NCBI RefSeq assembly: GCF_964204865.1 | Contig: NC_135258.1 | Coordinates: forward strand, 10,841,001 to 10,905,000 | Length of the DNA stretch: 64,000 nucleotides | Source of the DNA: Styela clava | Lineage: Eukaryota > Chordata > Ascidiacea > Stolidobranchia > Styelidae | Reading direction: 5' to 3' | In this document: one piece after another, positions 35,001 through 46,011 of the stretch | How the letters are laid out: each line of letters starts with the position of its first letter | Numbering within the stretch: the stretch's first letter is position 1 | Translations under genes and position numbers: made by a program | Notes under the pieces: model-generated | The model's input: the letters and a program-made list of their open reading frames with translations, nothing else | Databases searched by the model: none | What the model was told of the DNA's origin: nothing

Positions 35001-38000
35001 ATGTGAAAATAAATACCTTCATTATATGGAATAAATATTTTGTGTTATTTTTTGGATTGGATGATGTCTACTCTTTTTAGTCCAAACAATATCATGTAAG
35101 CAGCTGAGCAGACGCGGACCAAACCTGGCTCGACTGATGCTTCCACCACCAACCTAAAACCAAATTTTGACGTTCTATCAGAAAAATAGCTCAAGGAATT
35201 TTTTGAGATTGCGATTAAATTTAGTTTTGGCACGAAGCTTATTGTTTGTAACACTGTGAATATTGTTCATAAAATGTAACTTTTTAAGTCACACTCGCAT
35301 CTGTACATGGCCCATCAGTCTTTGTGGGCAAATTTTTGGCCCCTGGTCTAAAAACCTTGCCCAAAGAGCTAGGCCATTGCAGTTACTACATGGGCATTCT
35401 CCCTGTTCAATTCAGTCTTGCATACAAGTGAGTTGAATTATGTTTCCATGCATTTTTAGCTTTTTCATGTATTTTCCTTTATTCAGGCCTCGACCAACAA
35501 AAAATTCGATTCGATCAATCCAAGATAAACAAAAAAAGAGAAAGAAACAGCAAGCCGCAGCACAAACATCACACCGTACTAGACGTCTAATAAGTGCAAG
35601 CGGATCGAGACAGGAACGAAAAAGACTGGATTCTTACCGACCGCCATCATTATATGATAATATACCTAATAAAGCTGTTACTTCATTGATTCCTGGTGTC
35701 ACAGGTCTACGGAATTTGGGAAACACCTGTTATTTGAATTCAATAATTCAGGTATATATAATTGAGTATTTCGAAGTTACTAACTCGTCAAAATTATATA
35801 AATAATGGCTTATTGAAAGTCAAACCTCGTTAGTGGAATTGTAAATTATAAATCTTGTTTAGAATATGTTAAATTGTCTATTTATTCATACTTAACACAT
35901 TTGCCATTACCCATACCCATTTCTCAATTAAACAACCTTTTTCCCTGTGCAACACATTATTTTGTCGGAATATAAAATAAACTGGCGAGTCAATGCTCGT
36001 TTACATTTTCAAGTGGGTCACAAACCTATTAAAAATTGTTTGGTATTGATAAATCAGTTCAACTTTGATTGTAGTAGCATTGAATGATGATGCTGTTTAT
36101 GCTACTGAGTGGTAAAGCTCATTTTAATTATTAAATGGAAAGTGCCACATAATTTTTTGTGCGACAAAAGTGGGTTACAAAAGAAAAAATTCAGAGAAAC
36201 ACTGGCTTAGAGTAATAACTTTATTTGCTATTCAGGTTTTAGGTCACCTACAGAAATTCAGACTGTGTCTTCTTGCATTGAGGGAACTAGAGTTCCGTGA
36301 AGCATTTTCCCTCGTTTCGAAAGAAATTTCTACTAAAAATATAAGTGATAATTTTGTGTTTTCAACACCGCAAGCAAAACCAGCACGTACAATGAATCGA
36401 AGAACTACTGTTGAACTTTATAACGAACAGAATAAACCAACACCACTGTCTGTGAGAAACTCAGATAGAGCTAGATCAGGTTTGTCAAATTACTCTCAAA
36501 TCATAGTAAATTCACCAGAAATTTTAATAGCAAAATTTCCATTTTTCATTCAATCAATGAACCCAGATTGTAACTGTGTTATATAACAATATTTGCCTTT
36601 TGATTGAATTTTGAGATTATTATACAAGAGGTACATATGGTCCAGTATAAAGGATAAAATTAGGTATAGGAGTATTCTTTATTTAAAAATTGTGTAATGG
36701 GAATCTTAATGGACCAATTTTACCGCAAAAACATGATTTTCCAAACCAAATTTCCCATGTAAATTTGATTAATAAACAAAGCTTCTGTTGTGAAATGACA
36801 AGTTTTAAAGTAACGATAATCTCCAATATCTGAATTTATTGAATCTGCCACTGATACCAAACTATATGTGAGGAGCTACCTTCTTTGGAAGGACTGAATC
36901 TTTGCAATTTGGCATTGCCTAGAAATCTATAACACCATGGATGAGATGGTGAAATGGGATTTGAATCCGAAGTGTGTAACCTGCGAGCCAACACGCTCAC
37001 TTTTTCTGTTCTATACTAATTGTACATATTCTCTGTAATATCCTCACTTCATAAAACTTCATTATTTGACCTGTTTTATTTCTCTGATCAGGTCTTAACG
37101 GAGGTCAGTCATCGAACAGCATTACTGAACCCTTGCCTCCTGTATCGCCACCCTCTCCCAGCAGAATCAACTGTCGCTCGCCATCATCAGTGACAGGATC
37201 TGAGCCTTGGTCATCTTCTCTATCTCTTTGTAATGAACTAGATCACTTGTATCAAGTGATGTGGTCCGGGAAATGGAAACTGGTGTCTCCTTATCACTTC
37301 TTACATTCCGTTTGGAGTTTGATTCCATCATTCAGGGTTCGTATAAAAGCTATTTGAATTGTATAGTAGAGGAATTTTTTTTTTGTTGCATCAATGACTA
37401 ATTCGTCTTTGCTTGCTTGATGATAAAATTGGATTTTATAATTCTGGTCAATTTGGTGATTTTAGTCAGTTTAAATCACGATTTATTGCAAAAAATTCTT
37501 TGCTGACTAAACATAGTTAGGATACATAGCTGTAAGAAGAGTGAACAATAGTTTCTTACATTTGTTTCTTTGGGGTTTTACATGTTTACTATGAATAAGC
37601 TCAACCAGTGTTTAGCCCTGAGTGAAGTCGAATCAAAGGTCATTAGAGTCCGAAGTCGAACTAATCACTGAGTTGAGTGTTACTGGTAGTCTACGAAGAG
37701 TCTGTGTCTTAGATGTCTCAAGTCTTCGAAAATTGTGACTCGAGCCACCCCAACAATGGTAGAAACAACATTTGGAACAGTATGACACATGTATTTTTGT
37801 ACAAATTACGATCATAACTGAGTTTATTTTATACTAAAAGGGTTATACACAACAAGATGCTCAGGAGTTTTTATGTGAGTTGCTCGACAAGATTGTGTCA
37901 GAACTGGAAAGATGTCGAAATACTGAAAATAAATCGGTGCTTAGAATACTGGAGGTAAATTTTTTGAATATGATAATCTAACAAAATTGTCATGTGCATG

Positions 38001-41000
38001 CTTTCAAAATTTACCTTCTGGATTTATGACTCCTGTCCACCAGAAGTTGATAACACCAGGTATATTTAAAACAATTCTGTGGAGTCAAAGATAGTTTACA
38101 CTCGGCTTAAAATCTTGACATTCAAAAAGCGACTCCGACTCTAGGCTTGCAAACTTGGATTAAGACTCCCTGACCCTAACTAACAAAATTTTGAAGAAAA
38201 AATAATTTGGTGTATGCATACCTTGTTTAATTGCCTGTTGAGAATGTTTAGTCAACTTATGGCTTTCTGAGATTCTGTCAGAAATTGTTACTTCTTTTTA
38301 GTATCATTATAATGCTATAATCCCTATGATAATAATTCAAAATTTTGACTAGAAATATGTTTATATTCGAATCAATTTTAAATTATAATATTCCTTGTCT
38401 TATTGAAATTCTCAATAGCTATTTAAATTAGAATAACTTCAATCTAAATATTATCAAATGCCAACCCTAAAAAATAGAATACCGATCAATCTATCGACAA
38501 AATCCTTGACTGCTACATGACCAATGTCTAACATGATTCAATTTAGAATATATTCAACATTCCATATTCGAAAATGTATTCAGAACAGTAGATTATTTGG
38601 TTTTGACTATACTCGTTGACCACTACATTGTATAAATTTATGGTCGCTAAAAATATCCGAATTCCATAAAAATAATTTTATTCATCAACCAACCTAAACC
38701 ATGATTTCTTGTGTCAATAGAAAGTGGTTTCTCATTGATTTATTGATGTTGTTGAAATGTGATTTTTTATGATATCGATGGCTTCAAGAATACCGTAACA
38801 ATATTTGCATATATTTTAAAAATGCATTTGACATTCAGGTTGTTCAAAAGGTTTTTGAAGGTCAATTAAAGAGCAGAGTTCGATGTCTGGAATGTGGACA
38901 TGTTTCATCAACCGTTGAACCATTCTGGGATTTATCGTTAGAATTTCCTGAACGTTATCACAAGATTAATTCAACCAAGTATGTTGTGTTAGATATGATA
39001 GGACAAAGTATTTCGAATTCCGCCATAGTATGAGAAATGGACGATAACACATATTATTTGATATTTCATGATCGAAAAGTTTCAGTTTAAGATTTGGGGC
39101 CAAAATCTTATTTATATAATTGTCTTTTTTAATTTAACTAATGTATTAACCAAATACTCAAAAAAGTTACATCTTGTCATAGCTTTCAGTATTGGCTTGA
39201 AATCTATCATAAGGCCAAATGACAAATAACCTTTGATTCACTCCGCAGACGACGGCCTTCAACAAATTCCAAAGCTCCACCTGTGCCTGTTGACACGTGT
39301 ACATTGCATGAAATGCTCCAGAATTTTACTGCACCGGAAACATTGGAAGGAGGAAGAGTTTATGGATGTTCTAAGTGCAATTTTTTTCAACAACCACCTA
39401 TCATAAATCCGGATGTAGCAGGTAGTCAGAAAATATATCCATTTTTTATGCGAGTTTGTTCAGAGAAATGTTGCAATTTATCATATAAAGCAGGGTTTCT
39501 GGAACTAGGCACTCTCCTGGGGGCATTGGCCTTCACTAGTTACCTTTTGCGATGACTACATCAATTTAAAGTAAATTGTCGGTAATTTGTTCGATTTAAT
39601 GACCTTAATTATTGAACGAGGGAGGAAGTCACAACTAGCGTTGATGTAATTTGATGGGGGCTGTGGATTGTGTATATTTGAGAACCCCCTGATATAAAGC
39701 AATTCCTGGTTTGCCTGATAGAATAGTAACAAACATACATTGCCATGCTAAAAAGTATATTTCTCTGTATAAGTACGATTTACATTTTACCTTCGATATG
39801 AAAGAGTATTCAAATAAGGAACCACCAAGATACAACTTGGCCCTCAAATTGACTTGAAGTTAGTATTGGCCAATTCCTAGACCGGACAGACCGTTTTTTC
39901 ACTTTGTACCCATTCTGTTAACTCTGATTTTATATTTGAATCATGACTTTATTTTCCAGGTTCAACACAAAAGAAAAGACCTCCATTTCGGAAAAATTCT
40001 CAAAAACTCACTGAAGCTGAGAAACAGCTCAAAGTACTGGAATTGCCACAGGTAAGGTATATCACTACTACCATGGGTTATAGAATTTCAACCCACACTC
40101 AAGCAGTTTAAAAATACCGTTCCATCCAAAGCCAAGTGCCTGTTTACTGGTAATGTCTATTCTCCTAGGTTTTGAGGTTTCATTTGAAGAGATTTCGATG
40201 GATAGGACGAAATCACAGAGAAAAAATTGCTGTTCATGTGGATTTTCCGCCTGAACTAGATATGCGACCATACTGTTGGAATAACGGAAATGTGAGTTGT
40301 GGTATTATAGTATTTATTTGCCTAATTTTTTCTGCATCAGAATTTTAAAAAAAAATGGACCACACTTTGGAATTTGGCAATTCTGCTTTACTTGCGCGAT
40401 ACAATCGACTCTTGGAAGTACTGATTTATCTCTGTGTTTATGCATAGTTTACATAGTTGTAATCAGGCTGCTAAAAAGCCCAAAACAAATACGATATTTT
40501 AGGTGATCGTGATCGATTAGATTCATTAATTTAATTTTCAGCATTAAGTTGGCTTAAAAAATTATCAGTTTGAGTAATTATTCTTTATTCAAAAATAGTA
40601 TTTTAGAACATATTCAGAGTTAAGTTTTGAATTTTGGCTATTATATCATGATAATATAAACGTTTTGAATTCCAGGATTGTAATAATGAAGTACAATACA
40701 TGTACGATCTTAGTGCAGTTGTTATGCACCATGGACGCGGATTCGGTTCAGGTCATTACACTGCCAACTGTTGGAATGATATTGGAGGTACTTGTTTTTC
40801 TTGTTTCACAGTAAAGGCAAATGGCGCTCTTTGTATAAGAAAACTTATCAATATATCACATTTCAGAATTGATATACATACAAAGTATGACAATATTTTC
40901 CTTTTTAATTTAATATTTAGACAAGTGGTGATATTATTAACGACACCGTACAGTATTGAACAACATTTCATTCTTGATTGCACATGCGTATAGCAAGGTT

Positions 41001-41239
41001 GACCTCTTGTGCCTATCCTATTTCTCCTTGCACTAATTTATACAATTTTCATTCCAGAATTTTGGGTCCACTGTAACGATTCAAACCTTGAACTACGTTC
41101 GATCGAAGATGTGATGATGTCACAAGCCTATATTTTATTCTACACCCAGCGAGGTCTCGACCCACAACCTCACATTTTAAGCCCACCGCAAACACCAAAG
41201 GTCTCATCACCTACACACACAACACCGCCTCCATCATAG
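29096..41239 (+). CDS. USP44/USP49-type ubiquitin hydrolase with enlarged central region (17 exons)
   Basis: Exons: 29096-29236, 29311-29537, 30914-31070, 32091-32248, 32984-33129, 33681-34275, 34685-34981, 35487-35751, 36236-36479, 37092-37336, 37841-37954, 38839-38978, 39249-39421, 39960-40051, 40169-40291, 40676-40787, 41058-41239; all phases close, 1136 residues. A zf-UBP domain (about 80-160: [37 protein letters not shown]) precedes the peptidase. The Cys box is [13 protein letters not shown] (Cys655), then [15 protein letters not shown], a C-x-x-C zinc pair each side, and the His box [11 protein letters not shown] (His1066). Vertebrate USP44 and USP49 deubiquitinate histone H2B and are ~690-710 residues. 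This one is longer owing to an acidic Ser/Asp/Glu exon (about 277-474) followed by a Lys/Arg-rich exon (475-574), plus an N-terminal extension. An in-frame TAG precedes the chosen ATG. Confidence 0.92.
30361..30560. mobile_element. Non-autonomous hAT-type element (200 bp), USP44/49 intron 2
   Basis: Starts cagtggttctcaagattttt and ends gtttgagcactactg, an imperfect inverted terminal pair. The flanks ctctaaaa and tctaaaaa are near-duplicates, so the TSD has decayed or the edge is off by one. The interior matches, in reverse orientation, the 282-bp element at 44465-44746 (shared ttattgttagctagtta), so both are one family. Confidence 0.75.
30640..30845 (-). repeat. tRNA-derived SINE, USP44/49 intron 2
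   Basis: On the minus strand the head looks like a tRNA promoter: A-box-like tggccaagtgg (plus 30823-30834) and B-box-like ggttcaaatcc (plus 30774-30784). A body follows containing ggcaatgacgaattgcaa and a gtccttccaaa segment. A second copy with the same body lies at 36868-37000. The tRNA-like part does not fold as a convincing intact tRNA. Confidence 0.65.
31562..31796. mobile_element. Foldback MITE (235 bp), copy B, USP44/49 intron 3
   Basis: Begins ggggctcccgaagtatgcga and ends with the reverse complement tcgcatacttcgggagcacc; arms are about 46 bp with two or three mismatches. Flanked by perfect 8-bp duplications caagattt at 31554-31561 and 31797-31804. Between the arms lies a segment with ggttagggttaggccataat that also occurs in the elements at 47229-47442 and 61906-62097, tying the two subfamilies together. 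Confidence 0.9.
36868..37000 (-). repeat. tRNA-derived SINE, USP44/49 intron 9
   Basis: The minus strand shows an A-box-like tgttggctcgcaggtt and a B-box-like ggattcaaatccc (plus 36956-36968). A body with ggcaatgccaaattgcaaag and gtccttccaaag follows, the same order and sequence as the copy at 30640-30845. It appears 3'-truncated or diverged at its end. Confidence 0.6.
39491..39691. mobile_element. Non-autonomous hAT-type element (201 bp), USP44/49 intron 13
   Basis: Left end cagggtttctggaacta, right end tatttgagaaccccctg, imperfect inverted repeats with CAG...CTG ends. Perfect 8-bp duplications atataaag lie at 39483-39490 and 39692-39699. It starts 69 bp after the exon 13 donor. No coding sequence. 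Confidence 0.85.
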
Positions 41240-41270
41240 ATCTGTTTGTTACTTTTTCAGTCTAGTTTTT

Positions 41271-41276
41271 ATTAAA
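41271..41276 (+). promoter_or_regulatory. Candidate polyadenylation signal (ATTAAA) of USP44/49
   Basis: ATTAAA variant 32 nt after the USP44/49 stop codon. Position is plausible, but many AT-rich matches exist nearby. Confidence 0.3.
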
Positions 41277-42689
41277 GTAGTGAAATATGAATAATCAACC
41301 ACTGAAACAAGCGAGATTTTGAAATACTAAGTTACTCCTCGGGGGTTACATGAAATAAGAAACTAATCTGCCATTTTAGGCAATCACTTCAAAAGTGCAT
41401 TCATCACCATGGATAGGCTTTATTAAAATAAGATACTCTTATCTCAAAAGCTTCAAATATGTGATACAGTCTTTCTTGTAGTTACCTATTTATTAAACAT
41501 GATACTTTTATTTTAGACTTAATTTAGATAACGCTAAGTTCTTTTTCGACAAATCTCCGATGAAACAAGTTCTTTGTCTTCTCACTATATATCATTGACG
41601 TTAAAAGAAATTGGTCATTTGTCCAACTGTTGCGGCATAAAGTGTTTCTTTCTCATCGATTATTTTTGGTTGTTTAATATCAGGGATTTACTTGGACGAA
41701 TTCCTAATCAAGGACCTTTTTTTTTCCTTCTGTTGCCTTGCAGATCTAAAATCTTTGATCATTAGAAATTATTACAGATCCAAGTCCAACCATATACTGT
41801 TCTATACAAAAGTGCTATAGACATGGAGTGCTTGTAACATGTACTATAAGCTTTGTTTTTCATGTTTGTTTGGGTTTTGCAGCCATTAAAATTCATTGAT
41901 CCATCAATCTGCCAATGTTTATCTCTTTTTTTTCAGCTACCTTGCTTTTTTCATTTTGGGACCAAAACCAGCCATAAAATGAAATTTTGCTTGATTTTGA
42001 AATTCCTTTTTTTTTAAAATAAAACTCTTTGCTCAAAACTGGTTACCATTATTATTATAAGTTTGAAGCGACAAAGCAGTTCAACAGGTAATTGAGGTAT
42101 TTTTTTCATGACACCGTGCTATGGCTGTATGGGGAGATTGGAGAACTTTCACTCTAGTCTTAGGAATGAACGCATGAGGCTGATAATGGAAATTTGGATT
42201 TGGAAAAAAACCTTGTTTGAAATTTTTGAAAAGTAATAGGCTGAATTGGTTTTGAAGATAAATTTTGTGAAAGGGAGACTTGATATTCGCCTTTTTACTG
42301 CATGTATTCGTGATATGTGCCAAATTAAGGAGGCCAAAAAGATTTGTTTTCAAGTCTGGGTATGAAGCAGGAGTTGCACAATTAAAATTGAACCCAAAAT
42401 GTTTTCCTCCAATCTCCCATTCACCCTGTCGCCTTCGTATTAGACTGCAAAAGACTATGTACTTGGTCTGCGGATAATTGTATCACAATAGCTCGTATTT
42501 TTGATTGAGAGCATTGAAAAAAAAATTTCGCTTTGAATTGCTTCCAGTTTTTTGGTTTCAAACACTGCTGCCGAAAACAGCGTTATTTCTATTTAATGTA
42601 ATAGTCGCTGTAATCTATGAACTAGCCTCTGGCAGATCAAACCTTAACTTTGCCAACAACGCACGAAGTCCTTAAGATATAGTTACAAC

Positions 42690-42861
42690 CAGTGGCGGGA
42701 TTCAAATTTTTCGTCGGCCTGTTTCTTCACAAAAGACATATATATTTCAGCCGGTTCTGTTACCGGCAGAACACTGACAGTAACCAGTAATTCTAACCGG
42801 TTCGCTGATCCCATAAAATTACTTGAGACGGTTCTATAGAACCGGTTGAATCCCACTACTG
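42690..42861. mobile_element. Non-autonomous hAT-type element (172 bp)
   Basis: Starts cagtggcgggattcaaattt and ends ggttgaatcccactactg, so the ends are inverted repeats of about 16 bp with two mismatches. The flanks gttacaac (42682-42689) and gttacaca (42862-42869) are near-identical 8-mers, a slightly decayed target duplication. The interior contains several copies of the accggtt / aaccggt motif in both orientations. Confidence 0.85.
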
Positions 42862-44464
42862 GTTACACACTGTCCTACTGACACATGATATAAATAGGTG
42901 ATAAACTTCCATTACATATGTTGTTCTTGGAATACAATAATGAAAATATAAAAACCCCACAAGATGCAGCTACATTGAAGATCAGGTAGCATCCTATCCT
43001 TTCCCTGCAAAGTATTAACACTATACTTTTGAAAGTCAAACTACTCTGGCATGGTGGTGGTAAGACATCAATTCATTATGGTTTTGAACGCTACCAATAA
43101 ATTTAGGTCAGCCCCATCCAACTGGCATTAGAAGTGTGGCTTTTCGCCAATATTGCTAAAAGTCAAGAAGATCAACCTAGTAACCGATGTACTAACATTA
43201 TCTCAAGGGGTGACTATAGATCGCTTGCGGGCATTGGCAACAAATTATTAGATGGCATGATCTACCTCTGTCAAATAGTTTTTATTCTTGGTGTATTTAA
43301 ACATAAACGCTTGAATTCAGAAAAACATTGTATCGTACTTAAGCAAAAATAACCGCTTCCACAATGATGGTGTTTTTCATAAAAATATGCACAAAAATTA
43401 AAAGAATCTGAATAAAAAACAAAAAGATTGTAATAGTATGAATCAATTTGGCATAGGATGGAACAAATATCATCAAAAAATCGCAACAACATTTAAATGG
43501 ACGGATCACTAAGCAATGAACTTCATCATAGATTTTATATGTTAATCTATTAATAAATAATAACCATTTCCAATACACTGCAGGGCAATGAAATGTTATC
43601 TTAGTAAGAGTAATATTAACACCAGGAGAGGAGTTGGAATAAATACGCTTGTAAAATGCACATAACGGATTTAAAATTTTAAGCTCTTGACTGACATTTT
43701 TTCAAAGCCACAATTTATACTTTACATAAAGTTTGATAAGTGGATATAATAGTTATTGGATTTTCATATTTACTGTGAATGGATAAAAAGACTCACCGTA
43801 ATCATATGGCCAACCAAGATCACCTCTGTCGTTAATTATAACCAATTAGGTTTTTTATATTGGTAAAGTGTATTAGAAAATATCCCCACATCTGTGTGAA
43901 CGAAGTACAATAATAATATTTTGATTGTCATAAACCGATCCCAAGGTAATTCCCAGTACCATAAAATTAGTTGGGAGTATTTTTCGAATATAGAAATCAT
44001 GACAATTACTACTATTTTCATATAAGTGGATGAGATGACAAAAAATACTGCATATTGGATTAATTTATATAACAATAATATTTCAGGAATGTAAAAATGT
44101 AGCAGCTTTGCGATGACCAGTCACTCGAATGCACCAATATCCATTTTAGATACTTAAAAATGGTTAATAGTATTTTCAAAATCATTATCAAATATAGAGT
44201 ATACAATATTAACACAGCAAAAGGTAAAATTCATAGCTTCCGAAAGCTATGGAGTTAAATTTCTTGCCGGAGTCGTTTTTTCAAATTCAATTGAGGTCCC
44301 TGGAGTTGAATAATAACACTTTTCAATATCAAAGTGTTAAAATTTTCCAAATAAAACATGCAAATGGCAATGCTTTCATAGTTAAAATCAGGAATATGCT
44401 CAGGTGTATGTTTATATGATATCTCTAGACCCAGAAGCCAGACTGATCTTTGGACATTCTAAAT

Positions 44465-44746
44465 CAGTGGGTCTCAAAAATGGAGCGCGCCCCACAAGGG
44501 GGGGAAAGACCATTTTTTGATGAGGCAACTAAAACTAAAAAAAAAATTGTTAGATTCGATCTTGTCCACCTTATTTTGGATATTTACATTCCATCCCCTT
44601 ATTTTCAATGTGTTTTTTGAATAAAACATACTTTCGCCTCACTATCTGTTAATTGTACCTTATTGTTAGCTAGTTACTTTGGAGGTGGGGCACGAGACTT
44701 GACAATTCTAAAATGGGGCATGGCTTACAATGTTTGAGAACCACTG
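44465..44746. mobile_element. Non-autonomous hAT-type element (282 bp) with perfect TSD
   Basis: Begins cagtgggtctcaaaaatgga and ends aatgtttgagaaccactg. Perfect 8-bp duplications ttctaaat lie at 44457-44464 and 44747-44754. The interior (ttattgttagctagttactt, gaggtggggcacgagacttg) matches the reverse complement of the element at 30361-30560, which is a shorter relative. Confidence 0.92.
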
Positions 44747-46011
44747 TTCTAAATTGTTGGGAAGAAGTCCCAAAATGCCACGTAAGCTAAAACTCACTGG
44801 CGGTTAGTTGATGACAAGCAGAGTTATCCACTTTTGATGACTCTGGTTACTTTAAGTCTTTGATAATTGGTCACTTGAGCCTCCCTCCCCAACATTGGTG
44901 TCAAAATTTACGAGATCTTGCTTCGTGGTTGACACTATATATACATACACCTTTGTAAAATAGCAATCAAAGGACTGTGCACAAAATTAATGCTCACAAT
45001 ATATCATGCATACTTCAATACTTTATATGAAATGGTAGATTTTCAGCATAATCGCAGATAATGACTTGATCGCTATTCGAGAGTTTTTGACAACTCAACA
45101 ACCTTTGTACGTTTAACAACTATTAAAAAAGATGAAACTCAATGTAAAAAATAACAAACGAAATTGCCTTTGCAACAAGTTTGTAACCATATGAACATTT
45201 CTCCAATCAAATGAGTTTTTTCATCCATGAATCAAACCATGCAACACAACAAAAAACGTATTTGGTAGATGAATATATCATATGTCAAATAAGTTTTGTA
45301 CTTTATAGACCACTGATTTAATATTCCAATAAATCACTTTCAAAAATAAAAAAAACTTTATATTATGAAAAATGTACAATTAAGTAGACTTGAATAAGTA
45401 AAAGATAAAGGTTAAAACAGAATTAAATACAACATGCCATGGCAATAATTTTTGTCCTGTTGGCTCTGAAGGGGACTTTAACAGCAGCCACTCAGACATA
45501 TAGAGCTAGTAAATTACAAACGACACAGATTGCCAAATTTATCACAGGAGTGACAAAATTGCTAACTGGAATCATCACAAAATTTTGAATCGTAAATCTG
45601 AGAAAATTGACAGTAAAATTTCACTCCATTTAAAAAAAGGTTTTCAAATTCATTATTCAATACCCTCAACCGACTGCATTATCAGCCTTGATTTATCCAA
45701 AAATGAAAATAAATCGTAACTTTTTATAAAAATTATTCAATTCGATTATGTGGTGTTGTTCAACAATATATATACTCATTGTACAAACTGGCATATATGA
45801 CATCACCGTACATTCTTTCCAAAAAATTGAAATACGAATTATAGAATTTCACAATTCAACAAGTTTGTACTTTCACTTTCAGTAAAGCAGAAATAGGTAT
45901 AAAACATTTCTTAAATTATAAAGAACTGCATATACAACTTAATTTATATTCGACTTTGCAAATTAGAGTGCAATTTTCATTTTTTTTTTCTTTTCGCTTT
46001 TCGAAACACCA

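Larger units (their letters stand above)
41240..46011. other. Gene-free spacer between USP44/49 and PANK (convergent 3' ends)
   Basis: AT-rich region with no supportable gene. It contains two small hAT-type elements (42690-42861 and 44465-44746). A diverged segment near 44830-44905 resembles 37610-37760. The small open frames on either strand here are AT-biased and domain-free. Confidence 0.6.
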
